Shown here: positions 1 to 8,399 of the stretch, one piece after another
Layout of the letters: every line of letters starts with the position of its first letter
How positions within the stretch are numbered: position 1 is the first letter of the stretch
DNA from: Symbiodinium natans
Taxonomy: Eukaryota > Sar > Dinophyceae > Suessiales > Symbiodiniaceae
Length of the DNA stretch: 35,000 nt
Assembly (NCBI GenBank): GCA_905221605.1
Contig: CAJNDS010000469.1
Location: 865,685-900,684, forward strand
Direction of reading: 5' to 3'
Position numbers and translations under genes: made by a program
Notes under the pieces: model-generated
Databases searched by the model: none
What the model was told of the DNA's origin: nothing
What the model saw: the letters and a program-made list of their open reading frames with translations, nothing else

Positions 1-1
1 C

Positions 2-72
2 CGAAGCCTGAGGTTGGTGGATGTGGACCAGCGGGACGCCACCACTGCAGACTCCTTGCTACAGGCTTGCGG
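2..72 (+). CDS. Exon-like island, gene entering from the left edge
   Basis: Open in the frame reading SLRLVDVDQRDATTADSLLQ then ACG, with a possible GT donor at about 73 before a poly-G run. No family recognised; the leucine spacing is compatible with, but does not prove, a leucine-rich repeat. Truncated by the window edge. Confidence 0.35.
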
Positions 73-84
73 GTCAACTTCCCA

Positions 85-114
85 GGGGGGGGGGGGGGGG
101 GGGGGGGGGGGGGG
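85..114. repeat. Poly-G run, 30 bases
   Basis: Uninterrupted G30. Similar homopolymer G or C runs occur at 12724-12743, 17213-17227, 22450-22469 and 25647-25671; lengths may be unreliable in sequencing. Confidence 0.95.
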
Positions 115-119
115 CTCCC

Positions 120-365
120 TACACTACGAAACCCCCCAAAACCCTTAAACCCTATGACCCTACACCTCAACACCCCAAACCCTAAACCCTAAAACCGAAA
201 CCCGAAACCCTAAACCCTAGACCCTAAACCCTAAACCCTAAACTCTACAAACCCTACAAACCCTACAAACCCTACAAACCCTACAAACCCTACAAACCCT
301 ACAAACCCTACAAACCCTACAAACCCTACAAACCCTACAAACCCTACAAACCCTACAAACCCGAC
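120..365. repeat. CCCTAAA array grading into a CCCTACAAA 9-mer array
   Basis: Degenerate CCCTAAA units to about 245, then about 13 near-perfect copies of the 9-mer CCCTACAAA to about 360, next to an acceptor-like TTGCAG. Confidence 0.95.
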
Positions 366-376
366 ACCCATTGCAG

Positions 377-430
377 GGCTTCGCAGACAACAGCCGGGCC
401 TTCACCGCCCAGGCGCGTGAGGGGGCGATT
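377..430 (+). CDS. Exon-like island
   Basis: Follows CCCATTGCAG|G and reads GFADNSRAFTAQAREGAIV. It is GC-richer than the flanking arrays. The donor is uncertain (GTGCGA near 431). It may belong to the same gene as the island at 2-72; family unknown. Confidence 0.38.
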
Positions 431-483
431 GTGCGACCCCATACTGCGTGCTTGTCCTTGGGACTTGGGATGTCTTGTAGTTT

Positions 484-645
484 TGGGGGTTTAGGGTTTA
501 TAATTAGGGTTTAGGGTTTAGGGTTTCTAGGGTTTTTAGGGTTTCTGGGGTTTACAGGGTTTAGGGTTGAGGGTTATAGGGTTTATAGGGTTTTGGGTTT
601 AGGGTTTAGGGTTTATAGGGGTTATAGGGTTTAGGGTTTAGGGTG
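484..645. repeat. Degenerate TTTAGGG array
   Basis: Telomere-like units in the G-rich + orientation with many one-base changes, opposite in orientation to the array at 120-365, so the exon-like island at 377-430 sits between inverted arrays. Confidence 0.93.
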
Positions 646-651
646 CCCAGT

Positions 652-1243
652 AATTACCCCCCCCCCCCCTTCCCTTCCCTTCCCTTCCCTTCCCTTCCCT
701 CCCTTCCCTCCCCTTCCCTTCCCTTCCCTTCCCTTCCTTCCCTTCCGCTTCCCTTCCCGTTCCCTTCCCTTCCTTCCTTCCCTTCCCGTTCCTTCCCTTC
801 CTCTACCCTGCCCTTCCTGCCTTGCCTTCCCTTACTTCCCTTCCCTCCCTTCCCTTTCCCCTTCCCTCCTTTCCCTCCCTCCTCCCTTTCTATCCCTTCC
901 CTTCCCTTCCCTTCCCTTCCCGTTCCCTTCCCCTTCCCTTCCCTTCCCTTCCCGTCCCTTCCCTTCCTTCCATTCCCTCCCTTCCCCTTCCCTTCCCTTC
1001 CCCTCCCTTCCCTTCCCTTTCCCTTCCCTTCCCTTCCCTTTTCCCTTCTCCTTCCCTTCCCTTCCCTTCCCTTCCCTTCCCTTCCCTTTCCCTCCCGACT
1101 TCCCTTCCCTTTCCCCCTTCCCTTTCCCTTCCCGTCCCTTTCCTTCCCTTCCCTTCCCTTCCCTTCCCCCCTGCCCTTCCCTTCCCTTCCCTTCCCTTCC
1201 CTTCCCTTCCCTTCCCTTCCCTTCCCTTCCCTTCCCTCCCCTC
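652..1243. repeat. Long TTCCC pyrimidine tract
   Basis: About 590 bp of CCCTT pentamers with sparse variants. It opens long frames on both strands of Phe/Pro/Ser/Leu or Gly/Lys/Glu, which are composition artefacts and not genes. Confidence 0.97.
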
Positions 1244-1299
1244 CTCCTACACGAAAGAAGGCCCAAATCCCCAGACCCTTGCAGTTGCAACAGCCCTAA

Positions 1300-2620
1300 A
1301 TCCAACACCCGAATCCCCAAACCCTAAAACTGCTCGGCCCACGGTTTTTTGCATCCGTTCTGTCGGGCATGGGGGGGAGATTCCTAAACATCCCTAAACC
1401 CTCATCCCTAAGCCCTAAACCCTAATTAAGGGTTTGCGTGGGCGATGGGGTCAAAGCAGTATAGGATCCACAATCGGCAGCTTGCTTGCTCGGCCCCTAA
1501 ACCTTCTAAGTTCTAGAACGGGAGGGTTGCATGCTTAAACCCTAAACTCTCTGCCCCCCAAACCCCCGAACTCAACTCAAGCCCTTATACCTTAAACTCT
1601 CAAGCCTGAACCCCGAACTCTCCAAAACCGTACACCCTAAGTCCTAAGCCCTATATAAATTATATAAACCCTAAACCCTTAGCCCTAAACCCTATACTTA
1701 AACCCACATCCCTCAGGCAGAGTACTCCCCACTTCTCTTCGATGCCTACTCTCCCGGAAAAGGCCCAGGCGTTTGTCCGAACCTCAGGGTGTGGAGGGGC
1801 CTGGAGGGTGTCTGTTCAGGGCTTTTTGGGCATGTTGGGGTTTGCGGTTGTTTAGGGGGGCTAGGGGGTTCTAAGGGTTCAAGAGTGCTACTCGTAAGAT
1901 TTTAGGTCAGGGTCTTAGGGGCCGAGGGTGTCGAGGTTTGGAGGTGAGTCTAGTGCAGGGGGGGGGGGGGAATCCTGAACGGGCAAAGTGCAAAGCGCAA
2001 AGTACATCCTCAGGCCCTGCCGGGTTCAGGATTTAGTGGGTTCAGGGGTTCGCGTTCAGCGTTCAGGGTTTAGGGCTTACCCTGAGGCCATGCCCCCGAT
2101 ATGGAGCTGGCGACTGAGCCGCATTTACACCCCCCCCAATTTCTGTGGAACTTAGAGTTTAGGGGTTTCGTGTTGGGATGTTCCGCCTTATACTAACAGT
2201 CCTCAATATCATCCCGACTAAGGGCTGTGAGCATCCCAAGTTTTTTCGTGTTTAGTTCTTTTTTTTCACACATACTTGCAGCAAAATCCTAATTCTCAGT
2301 TTGGAATTCAGACCTGAGGGCCCCTAAGCCCTAAACCCTAAACCCTAAACCCTAAACCCTAAACCTTAAACCCCAATCCCTAAACCATAAACCCTAAAGC
2401 TCGAACCGCCCGACTCTGCAGCCCTAAGCCCTGAGGCCCCCCAAGCCTTCCGAAGAGCCCTCAGCCCTGAGACGCATCATCCTCACAAGCCCGAAGTTTC
2501 CAGAAGGCCATAAACCCTAGACCCTAAACCCTAAACCCCAAACCCTAAATCCTAAATCCTAAACCCGGAACCCTAAACCGTAAGCCCTAAACCCAAACCT
2601 TCAACCCGAAGTCATAAACA
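1300..2620. repeat. Degenerate telomere-like repeats, no gene seen
   Basis: Scattered CCCTAAA units (1310-1430, 1535-1710, 2328-2395, 2510-2610) and some G-rich units (1800-2080). Between them are short unique stretches; 1729-1790 reads MPTLPEKAQAFVRTSG but has no clear splice sites. Nothing firm is encoded. Confidence 0.8.
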
Positions 2621-2621
2621 A

Positions 2622-2672
2622 TGTGAGCCCGACGAGCCCTATGAACTCTACGGAGACAGAGGAAGCCCCACG
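2622..2672 (+). CDS. Weak exon-like island
   Basis: Reads CEPDEPYELYGDRGSPT and ends at a GTAACC donor-like site. No acceptor or family identified. Confidence 0.22.
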
Positions 2673-2699
2673 GTAACCCCTATAAGCCCCGTACTCTGA

Positions 2700-2885
2700 A
2701 CCTGTACCCGAAACCCTAAGCCTTAAACCCGAAACCCGAAACCCTCAAGCCCCTGTAGCTTGAAAGTATTCGAGACTCAGAAACAAAACTCCTCCAAACT
2801 TTTTCCGAGACTTTTCCCGAAATTTCCCCGAACCTGAACCTTGAATTTCCCTAAACCCTAAACCCCTGACCCCTAAACCCTCATC
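2700..2885. repeat. Degenerate CCCTAAA units
   Basis: CCCGAAA and CCCTAAA units in two clusters with a short unique stretch between them. Confidence 0.8.
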
Positions 2886-2899
2886 CCCACAAAACCAAG

Positions 2900-2974
2900 C
2901 CAAAGCCGAGGACATCGCGCAAAAGGCACAGCTCCTGAAGGAGACGCCTATGCCAATGGGCGTCGGACTTGTGG
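2900..2974 (+). CDS. Exon-like island, helical
   Basis: Between CCAAG|CC and a consensus-like GTGAG donor at 2975. Reads KAEDIAQKAQLLKETPMPMG then VGLV. The Ala/Lys/Leu/Glu spacing suggests a helix. Family unknown. Confidence 0.42.
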
Positions 2975-3002
2975 GTGAGATGAACCGTACCAGGCGAGGG
3001 CT

Positions 3003-3471
3003 TACAGGGCCTGGGGTTTAGGGTTTAGGGATGTAGGGTTTAGGGTTCAGGGTTGAGGGGTTTAGGGTTGAGGGTTTACGAGGGTGCAGCTCAGTAAGCC
3101 CGTAGACGCCGAGTTTGCGCTTTAGGGTTTGGGCAGGTTCCGGAACCCACGAAATCGACGCCCTCAGACCGAACGCAATGGGTGTCAATCCAGAAAGCGA
3201 GGGCGAGAACCTTGAAAGCTAGAATTGAAGCCCCAAAGTGGCCAGTATCGTAGGCCAATAAAACCACTATTGGGGTATAAGGCCCCCTCCCCCCCATAAG
3301 GGGGATTCCGAAAAACCCTGTTTGTAGGATCTGCTTTTGTGGGGCCCCTAAGCATGTAACCATGTTTGGGTCCAGTAGGCTGGGCCGGGACTGTACATTT
3401 CCAAGTAGCTATTTCATATGGTCGCCTCCCTAAACTGGGATCCCTTTCGGGTATCCATTGTTTTCTCTGGG

Positions 3472-3511
<40 letters not shown>

Positions 3512-3720
3512 TTTGAAATTAAGGTAAGTCAGAAAAGACCCTCTATTAGTTTAGGGAGCTGACCATGGGGCTTCCGACGCAGGAGGTCGGGTCTTTATCG
3601 TTGCTTTTGGTGTCTGTGATTTTGGGGTTGCTTTTTTAGAACTGGTGAGTGCGAGTGTATGTGTTCTTTCTTCGGGATACTACTGAGATAGAGCCCCAAA
3701 CCCTATGGGCGCATGATCGA
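3003..3720. other. Telomere-like units, then unique sequence without a supported gene
   Basis: TTTAGGG units at 3012-3085. From 3090 to 3720 the sequence is mostly unique, with a 30-base CT microsatellite at 3476-3505 and a possible decayed inverted-repeat element at about 3222-3345 (AGCCCCAAAGTGG against TTTTGTGGGGCCC). The minus-strand frame at 3091-3363 has no family resemblance. A 24-codon frame MGLPTQEVGSLSLLLVSVIL at 3566 is hydrophobic but unsupported. Confidence 0.6.
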
Positions 3721-3726
3721 TTGCGG

Positions 3727-3893
3727 CTAGGGTTTAGGGTTTAGGGTTTAGGGTTTAGGGTTTAGGGTTTAGGGTTTAGGGTTTAGGGTTTAGGGTTTAG
3801 GGTTTAGGGGGTTTAGAGGGTTTAGGGTTTAGGGGGTTTAGGGTTTAGGGGGTTTAGGGGGTTTAGGGGGTTTAGGGTTTAGGGTTTAGGGTT
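3727..3893. repeat. TTTAGGG array
   Basis: Twelve near-perfect TTTAGGG units, then mixed TTTAGGG and TTTAGGGGG units. Confidence 0.97.
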
Positions 3894-3903
3894 TCTCGGA
3901 CAG

Positions 3904-3973
3904 GTACATGGAAGTCCTGCGGCTGATGGAGAGCTTCATCGGCATCGGCGCGGCGGGGCCGCTGACGGCCTGA
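3904..3973 (+). CDS. Terminal-exon-like island with stop
   Basis: After TCGGACAG|G it reads YMEVLRLMESFIGIGAAGPL then TA and TGA at 3971-3973. Clean acceptor and codon-like composition; family unknown. It lies between a G-rich array (3727-3893) and a C-rich array (3990-4045). Confidence 0.5.
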
Positions 3974-3989
3974 GCCTAAGTCGTACCTA

Positions 3990-4205
3990 CTAAACCCTAA
4001 ACCCTAAACCCTAAACCCTAAACCCTAAACCCTAAACCCAAAACCCAAAAAACCCTAAAACTTTAAGACCCTAAAGCCCTAACCCAAGCACCCTGAAGCT
4101 TTAAGACCCTAAAACCCTGAACCCCTAAAACCCTGAACCCCTAAAACCCTGAACCCCTAAAACCCTGAACCCCGGAAACCCTGAATTCTTAAACTCCAAA
4201 ACCCT
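3990..4205. repeat. CCCTAAA array, then 16-mer CCCTAAAACCCTGAAC-type units
   Basis: Seven CCCTAAA units, then a higher-order repeat in which CCCTAAAA and CCCTGAAC alternate (about 4105-4175). Confidence 0.93.
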
Positions 4206-4287
4206 GACCCCGACTTTCACACCTCCGTGGGTGGCTGGCTTGGCCCGCCTCAGCGGAACGAGTGCTTGTCGCTGCCCAGAGTTTCGT

Positions 4288-4378
4288 TAGGGTTTAGGGT
4301 TTAGGGTTTAGGGTTTAGGGTTTAGGGTTTAGGGTTTAGGGTTTAGGGTTTAGGGTTTAGGGTTTAGGGTTTAAGGTT
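4288..4378. repeat. TTTAGGG array, about 12 perfect units
   Basis: Follows a short unique stretch 4206-4287 with no supported exon. Confidence 0.97.
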
Positions 4379-4502
4379 TGCCGCCGATTGGCCTTTGTAC
4401 AACTTACCATACAATTCACTACAACCACCAGGTGGGCTTTCGGAGGGAGTACTATATTTCTGGGGCAAACTGTTTTCCTTTCCCCGCCCCCTTTGCGCGA
4501 AG

Positions 4503-4626
4503 GATCTGACGAGCCCGGCCGTTGGCAGGACGACGAGCAAAGCTGGCAAAGTGAAGGGAATGATCACTGGGGCGCCCATTGTGCTGAAGCGCTTCGCGCA
4601 AAACATGCTGTACTCGCACGCCTCAG
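4503..4626 (+). CDS. Exon-like island, basic
   Basis: Between GCGAAG|GAT and CCTCAG|GCAGTT (a GC donor, as in ankyrin intron 4). Reads DLTSPAVGRTTSKAGKVKGM then ITGAPIVLKRFAQNM and LYSHAS. Lysine and arginine rich. Family unknown. Overlapping frames on both strands here are shadows. Confidence 0.42.
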
Positions 4627-4697
4627 GCAGTTGTAGTCCAAAACCACCACGAAAGGGAGCCCACACCAAGAAGCCCTCGAGCCCTGAAGCCCTAAAC

Positions 4698-4808
4698 GAA
4701 GGGTTTAGGGTTTAGGTTTTAGGGTTTAGCGTTCAGGATTCAGGGTTCAGGGTTCAGGGTTTAGGGTTTAGGGTTTAGGGTTTAGGGTTTAGGGTTTAGG
4801 GTTTAGGG
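4698..4808. repeat. TTTAGGG array with TTCAGGG variants
   Basis: A short block of TTCAGGG lies within TTTAGGG units. Confidence 0.95.
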
Positions 4809-4887
4809 TCAACGAAACACTCTCGAAAGCTTCCCACCCAACGGGGAAGAGAGGCGGAGGGGTTTTTTTGGGAGGCATTCTCTACAG

Positions 4888-4945
4888 CAACGCGAGCCTG
4901 GAGCAGATCTACGATTTCAGCTCCTGGATCTACTGGCTTCGTCAG
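4888..4945 (+). CDS. Exon-like island with clean splice sites
   Basis: Between TCTACAG|C and CGTCAG|GTCTGG. Reads NASLEQIYDFSSWIYWLRQ; the frame is also open upstream (GGILYS). It is aromatic-rich, so possibly membrane or core protein. Family unknown. Confidence 0.5.
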
Positions 4946-5016
4946 GTCTGGCGGGGGGGAATTCTTTGGGTTCGAAGAGCACCCAAGGGCTTTGGGGGCG
5001 GTTTAGGGTTCGAGTG

Positions 5017-5122
5017 GGTTTAGGGTTTAGGGTTTAGGGTTTAGGGTTTAGGGTTTAGGGTTTAGGGTTTAGGGTTTCGGGTTTCGGGTTTCGGGTTTCG
5101 GGTTTCGGGTTTCGGGTTTCGG
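5017..5122. repeat. TTTAGGG array switching to a TTTCGGG block
   Basis: About eight TTTAGGG units, then seven consecutive TTTCGGG units (5076-5122). The single base change is fixed across the second block. Confidence 0.97.
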
Positions 5123-5191
5123 CTGTTGAGATGTTGCGGCTCCAAGGTTTTCATGTATATCTAGGACCCAGAGTAGGCCTAACACCCTACA

Positions 5192-5302
5192 CCTTGGGGA
5201 CGAGATGAACCCTAAAATTGGGGTCATATACCCTATACTACTGGAATTCCTATTAAGGTATATGAACCATAAACTCTTTTAGGGTTCATTTCGTCCCCAA
5301 GG
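5192..5302. mobile_element. Free-standing inverted-repeat element, family A
   Basis: 111 bp with near-perfect ends: CCTTGGGGACGAGATGAACC... at the left, and the complement of the right end differs at one base over about 26. The interior carries GTCATATACCC / GGTATATGAACC, also mutually complementary. It shares ends and interior with ankyrin intron 2 and with 16640-16713. No coding capacity, as in a non-autonomous element. The region to its left (5123-5191) is unique. Confidence 0.85.
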
Positions 5303-5880
5303 CACCAAAAACCCTAAGCCCTTGTGAACTCTACCCTCTCTTGGGACTCTCCTTTTGTGCAGCCGAGGTCATGTCGTGTGTTAATTCTACACTTGTAGCT
5401 GTTGACCTCCAGACCCCTAAATAGGGCGATCTTTGTTTAATCGCAGACGTCTTGAGCTCGAAGTCAAAGCCCATTTCGGTAACGTAGCAGGACGGCACAA
5501 ACCCAGCCTCAAATCCCTGAACCCTAAACCCTAAACCCTAAACCCTAAACCCTATTCCTAGGTTACTCTTGTGTCTAGTTATCGACACCCACAGGAACAG
5601 TTGCCATACCGAAGGCCCACGTTACCGACGGAGGCTCCTACGTCCCCATTCCCAAACCCCCAAATGATTGGAAGCTGAACTGTCCCCCTAAACCATAAAC
5701 ACAAAAACCCTGAACCCTAAACCCTAAACCCTAAACCCCAAACCCCAAGAAGCAGAACTTCCCTAAGCCCTCTAAACCCCAAACCCATGTGAGTCCAGCT
5801 CGCCCCTGACGAGGTATCCGAAACTCCGGTCCCTGCTCGGCTATTGAAGTCTTTTTCTTGTTTTTGCCGGCTGATTTGGG
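5303..5880. other. Unique sequence with small CCCTAAA clusters, no gene seen
   Basis: CCCTAAA units at 5520-5552 and 5711-5747. The remaining sequence shows no convincing exon; the minus-strand frame at 5731-5916 is largely repeat-derived. Confidence 0.55.
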
Positions 5881-5976
5881 GTTACGAAAGTCAGGGACCC
5901 CAATATAGTCCCCCAAATGGCAGGATCCCCTTATAATGAGGACCCCAACAAGGTACCCTTAATTTCGGATACCCCC
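5881..5976 (-). mobile_element. Inverted-repeat element, family B
   Basis: On the minus strand it begins GGGGGTATCCGAAATTAAGG then GTACC and ends near GGGGTCCCTGACTTTCG then TAAC, matching 34251-34371 and 21722-21806. It is flanked by direct repeats ATTTGGG at 5874-5880 and 5977-5983, a plausible 7-bp target duplication. Read on +, GTTACG ... CTTCAG|GTTG could also act as an intron, which is untested. Confidence 0.75.
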
Positions 5977-6108
5977 ATTTGGGTCTTCAGGTTGTTGGGC
6001 GCTTTTTTCATTGGAACAGTTGGCTTAGGGTTCTCAAGGTTTAGGGTTTGGGGCTTAGGGTGTCTTCTCTAGCAGGGACCATCGAGTTGAAAGTGGCTTA
6101 TCTGGGTA

Positions 6109-6243
6109 GTTCTCTAAATTAAGGTACCTTTTGTGGAGTCCTTTTTATACGGTGTCGTACCCAGTTGGCCCTTATTCCAGTTTTTTAGGGTTTGGATTCC
6201 CCTATAAGCCCTTGAATCCAAAAGGGAACCTAATTTAGAGAAC
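6109..6243. mobile_element. Inverted-repeat element, family C
   Basis: 135 bp. Left end GTTCTCTAAATTAAGGTACC matches the complement of the right end (GTTCTCTAAATTAGGTTCCC). No coding capacity. The right end directly abuts a CCCTAAA array. Confidence 0.8.
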
Positions 6244-6472
6244 CCTAAACCCTAAACCCTAAACCCTAAACCCTAAACCCTAAACCCTAAACCCTAAACC
6301 CTAAACCCTAAACCCTAAACCCTAAACCCCAAGAGCAGCTGAGGTCAAACTTGTCTCGCAGAAGGCCTGCGGCGGTCTCTCCGTCGGCTGGCCTGAATTT
6401 AAGGGTTTAGGGTTTAGGGTTTAGGGCTTAAGGTTTAGGGCTTAGGGTTTAGGGTTTAGGGTTTAGGGTTGC
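6241..6472. repeat. Inverted pair of telomere-like arrays
   Basis: CCCTAAA x12 (6241-6328), a unique gap with coding-like GC content (6330-6397), then TTTAGGG units (6398-6472). The gap has an acceptor-like TCTCGCAG but no decisive frame. Confidence 0.93.
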
Positions 6473-6830
6473 AGATCATCACAAGTTTCGGGTTTTGGGC
6501 GTGGTGTTTAGGTTTTTGGGGTAGGGGGCTATCGCACCTCGTTCTTTTGCTTGAAAAGTTTGGGTTCACTGGGCATCATCACTTCAGGAGACAGGGTCGA
6601 GTGCAAGCTTCTGGGGAGGGGGGGAGTGAGTGCCTGGGAGTTTTCACGATGCAGCAGTCTTGCAGTACGCACGCCCGCTTTTGCCTGTTGGTCCTTGTTT
6701 CCTTTGTTTCCAACCATCCTCTCACGCTGCGCTGAAGCTACACGATGCTATGTTCCTCCGCTTCATGCTCGAGGTTTCCTGATTCTGTGCCTCTGCCAAC
6801 GTTTCCAGAGGCACTTGGGTAAGTAGAGCC
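6473..6830. other. Unique upstream region of CNOT9
   Basis: 358 bp without repeats. No exon could be joined to the CNOT9 frame, and no recognisable spliced-leader relic or promoter motif is visible. Confidence 0.5.
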
Positions 6831-7784
6831 ATGGGAGCCCGACCTTCGAGGAGGCCGGCTGTGCGCGGTCCGCAGGCGCGGCTGGTCGCTGTGGGCACGG
6901 GGGGCAACATCGAGACACGCCCTTCGCAAGCGGGCGCCTTGGTAGAGGGCCTCTACGCAGAGCCGACGCGAGAATCGGCGCTGGTGGAGCTTTCGAAACT
7001 GAGGGAGTCCCTGCCAGGCTTGGCAGTGGCTCTATGGCATTCGAGTGGCATGGATGTGCTCAAGGAGGAGATTCAAGGCATCTATCCGCAGCTTTCGCAG
7101 CCGCCAACAATCACGCCGGCTTCATCCCAACGGGCTTGCAACGCCATCGCCTTGCTCCAATGCTTGGCAGTTGATGAGCAAACGCGGCCCTTGTTCCTAC
7201 AGGCACAGTACCACCTGCTCGTGTATCCTTTCCTACATGCCCTTGGCGCAGAGCGGCCGCTGATGTATCTTCGGCTGACTGCCCTGGGAGTCATCGGTGC
7301 CTTGCTAAGGAGCCATGATCCGCAATCTGTCCGCTTGCTGCTCGACACCGATATTGTATGGCTCTGCCTGAGAATCATGGAGAGGGATGAGACAGATCCT
7401 CTTTCCAAGACGGTTGCGACATTCATAGTGCAGAAGCTCATGTTGGATGATCAGGGCTTGAACTGCATATGCTCATCAGAAGACTACCTTTACACAATTA
7501 CGGCCGTCCTTTCCAAGATGATACATGCCCTTGAGCAGAATCCATGCGCACGCATGCTCAAGCACGCGATTCGGTGCTACTTAGCTCTGACAGAACATGC
7601 AAAAGGACGAGTCCGAGTTCGACAGTGTTTGCCGTCGTCCCTGAAGCAGTTGCCCGGTTCCATTCGTCACATGCTGGAGGAGGACAGAACGACAGAGAAC
7701 TGGTTGCGTCAGCTGCTGGCGAACCTACAGTCTGTGAAAGTTGTGGCCATTGCAACTGCCTCCTCTGTCGACAATCTTGTGTGA
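6831..7784 (+). CDS. CNOT9: CNOT9 / CAF40 / RCD1 homologue, CCR4-NOT complex subunit (intronless)
   Basis: A single open frame of 317 codons. From about residue 47 to 300 it matches the RCD1/CAF40 family in order: ALVELSKLRES (50-60), LWHS (69-72), NAIALLQCLA (104-113), YPFLHAL (132-138), LRLTALGVIGALL (147-159), LCLRIME (178-184), LSKTVATFIVQKLMLDD (191-207), ARMLKHAIRCYLAL (240-253) and VRQCLP (263-268). The family forms armadillo-like helical repeats that dock on the NOT1 scaffold of CCR4-NOT, which shortens poly(A) tails and represses mRNAs in the cytoplasm. Length is close to the usual ~300 aa. The first ~45 residues are basic and Pro/Gly-rich and do not match the conserved start, so the start is a best guess: it is the first ATG of the frame and no upstream exon is evident. 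The residues after ~300 are also unconserved. No intron interrupts it, unlike the ankyrin gene, which could mean retroposition, but I found no spliced-leader relic upstream. Confidence 0.95.
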   Translation: MGARPSRRPAVRGPQARLVAVGTGGNIETRPSQAGALVEGLYAEPTRESALVELSKLRESLPGLAVALWHSSGMDVLKEEIQGIYPQLSQPPTITPASSQRACNAIALLQCLAVDEQTRPLFLQAQYHLLVYPFLHALGAERPLMYLRLTALGVIGALLRSHDPQSVRLLLDTDIVWLCLRIMERDETDPLSKTVATFIVQKLMLDDQGLNCICSSEDYLYTITAVLSKMIHALEQNPCARMLKHAIRCYLALTEHAKGRVRVRQCLPSSLKQLPGSIRHMLEEDRTTENWLRQLLANLQSVKVVAIATASSVDNLV

Positions 7785-7863
7785 CAGGACAGCCTTTCAC
7801 GGGCCTATGGGACGACTTGTGGGCCAGATGCTGGCTGCGAGGACAAAGGTGCGCATCAACCCA

Positions 7864-8340
7864 CCCTAAACCCTAGCCCTAAACCCTAAAACCTAAACCC
7901 TAAACCCTAATATTTTGAAGGCTTCGGCACGAGTCCCAAAGAGCCCCACAGTGACCTTCAAAGCAGGGCTTCAAGCACTTTGATCCCGAGACCTGAAGCA
8001 CCATTTAGGGTTTAGGGTTTAGGATTTAGGGCTTAGGGTTGAGGGTTTAGGGTTTAGGGTTTGGGATTTAGGGTTTAGGATTTAGGGTTTAGGGTTTAGG
8101 GCTTAGGGTTTAGGATTTAGGGCTTAGGGGCTCCCAAACCTTTATACCCTAGACCCCAAAACCCCCCCAAGCCTAAATCCCCAAACCCCCTGAGCTCCTG
8201 TCCCCAAAGTGCCAAACCCTTCAACACCGGAGGGCCCTAAACTCCAAACCTTAAAGCCTAAACCCTAACCCTAAACCCTAAACCCTAAACCCTATAATCC
8301 CCAAACCTTAAACCCTCAACCCCAAGCCCTCAACTCCGAA
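7864..8340. repeat. Telomere-like arrays of both orientations
   Basis: CCCTAAA (7864-7911), degenerate TTTAGGG with GATTTAGGG variants (8005-8130), then degenerate CCCTAAA (8225-8340). Unique DNA at 7912-8004 shows no clear exon. Confidence 0.92.
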
Positions 8341-8345
8341 GCCCA

Positions 8346-8397
8346 AGCTGAGATCATCGCCAAGCTGTACCTCGGCAGCGGGAAGACGGTTCAGTGA
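8346..8397 (+). CDS. Terminal-exon-like island with stop
   Basis: Reads AEIIAKLYLGSGKTVQ then TGA at 8395-8397. The acceptor is not sharp (CCCAAG upstream). Family unknown. Confidence 0.42.
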
Positions 8398-8399
8398 GA

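Noticed and set aside
120-365. True chromosome end (telomere)
   Set aside because: Arrays are short, degenerate, in both orientations and interspersed with genes throughout, so these are interstitial repeats; a subtelomeric location remains possible.
643-1397. Long plus- and minus-strand open frames of Phe/Pro/Ser/Leu or Gly/Lys/Glu
   Set aside because: Produced by the TTCCC tract; open in several frames at once, with no family resemblance.
3091-3363. 90-codon minus-strand frame
   Set aside because: Opposite strand to all supported genes, overlaps a possible hairpin element, and shows no family features.
6473-6830. Spliced-leader relic upstream of CNOT9
   Set aside because: No stretch resembling the conserved dinoflagellate spliced leader could be found by eye here or elsewhere in the window.
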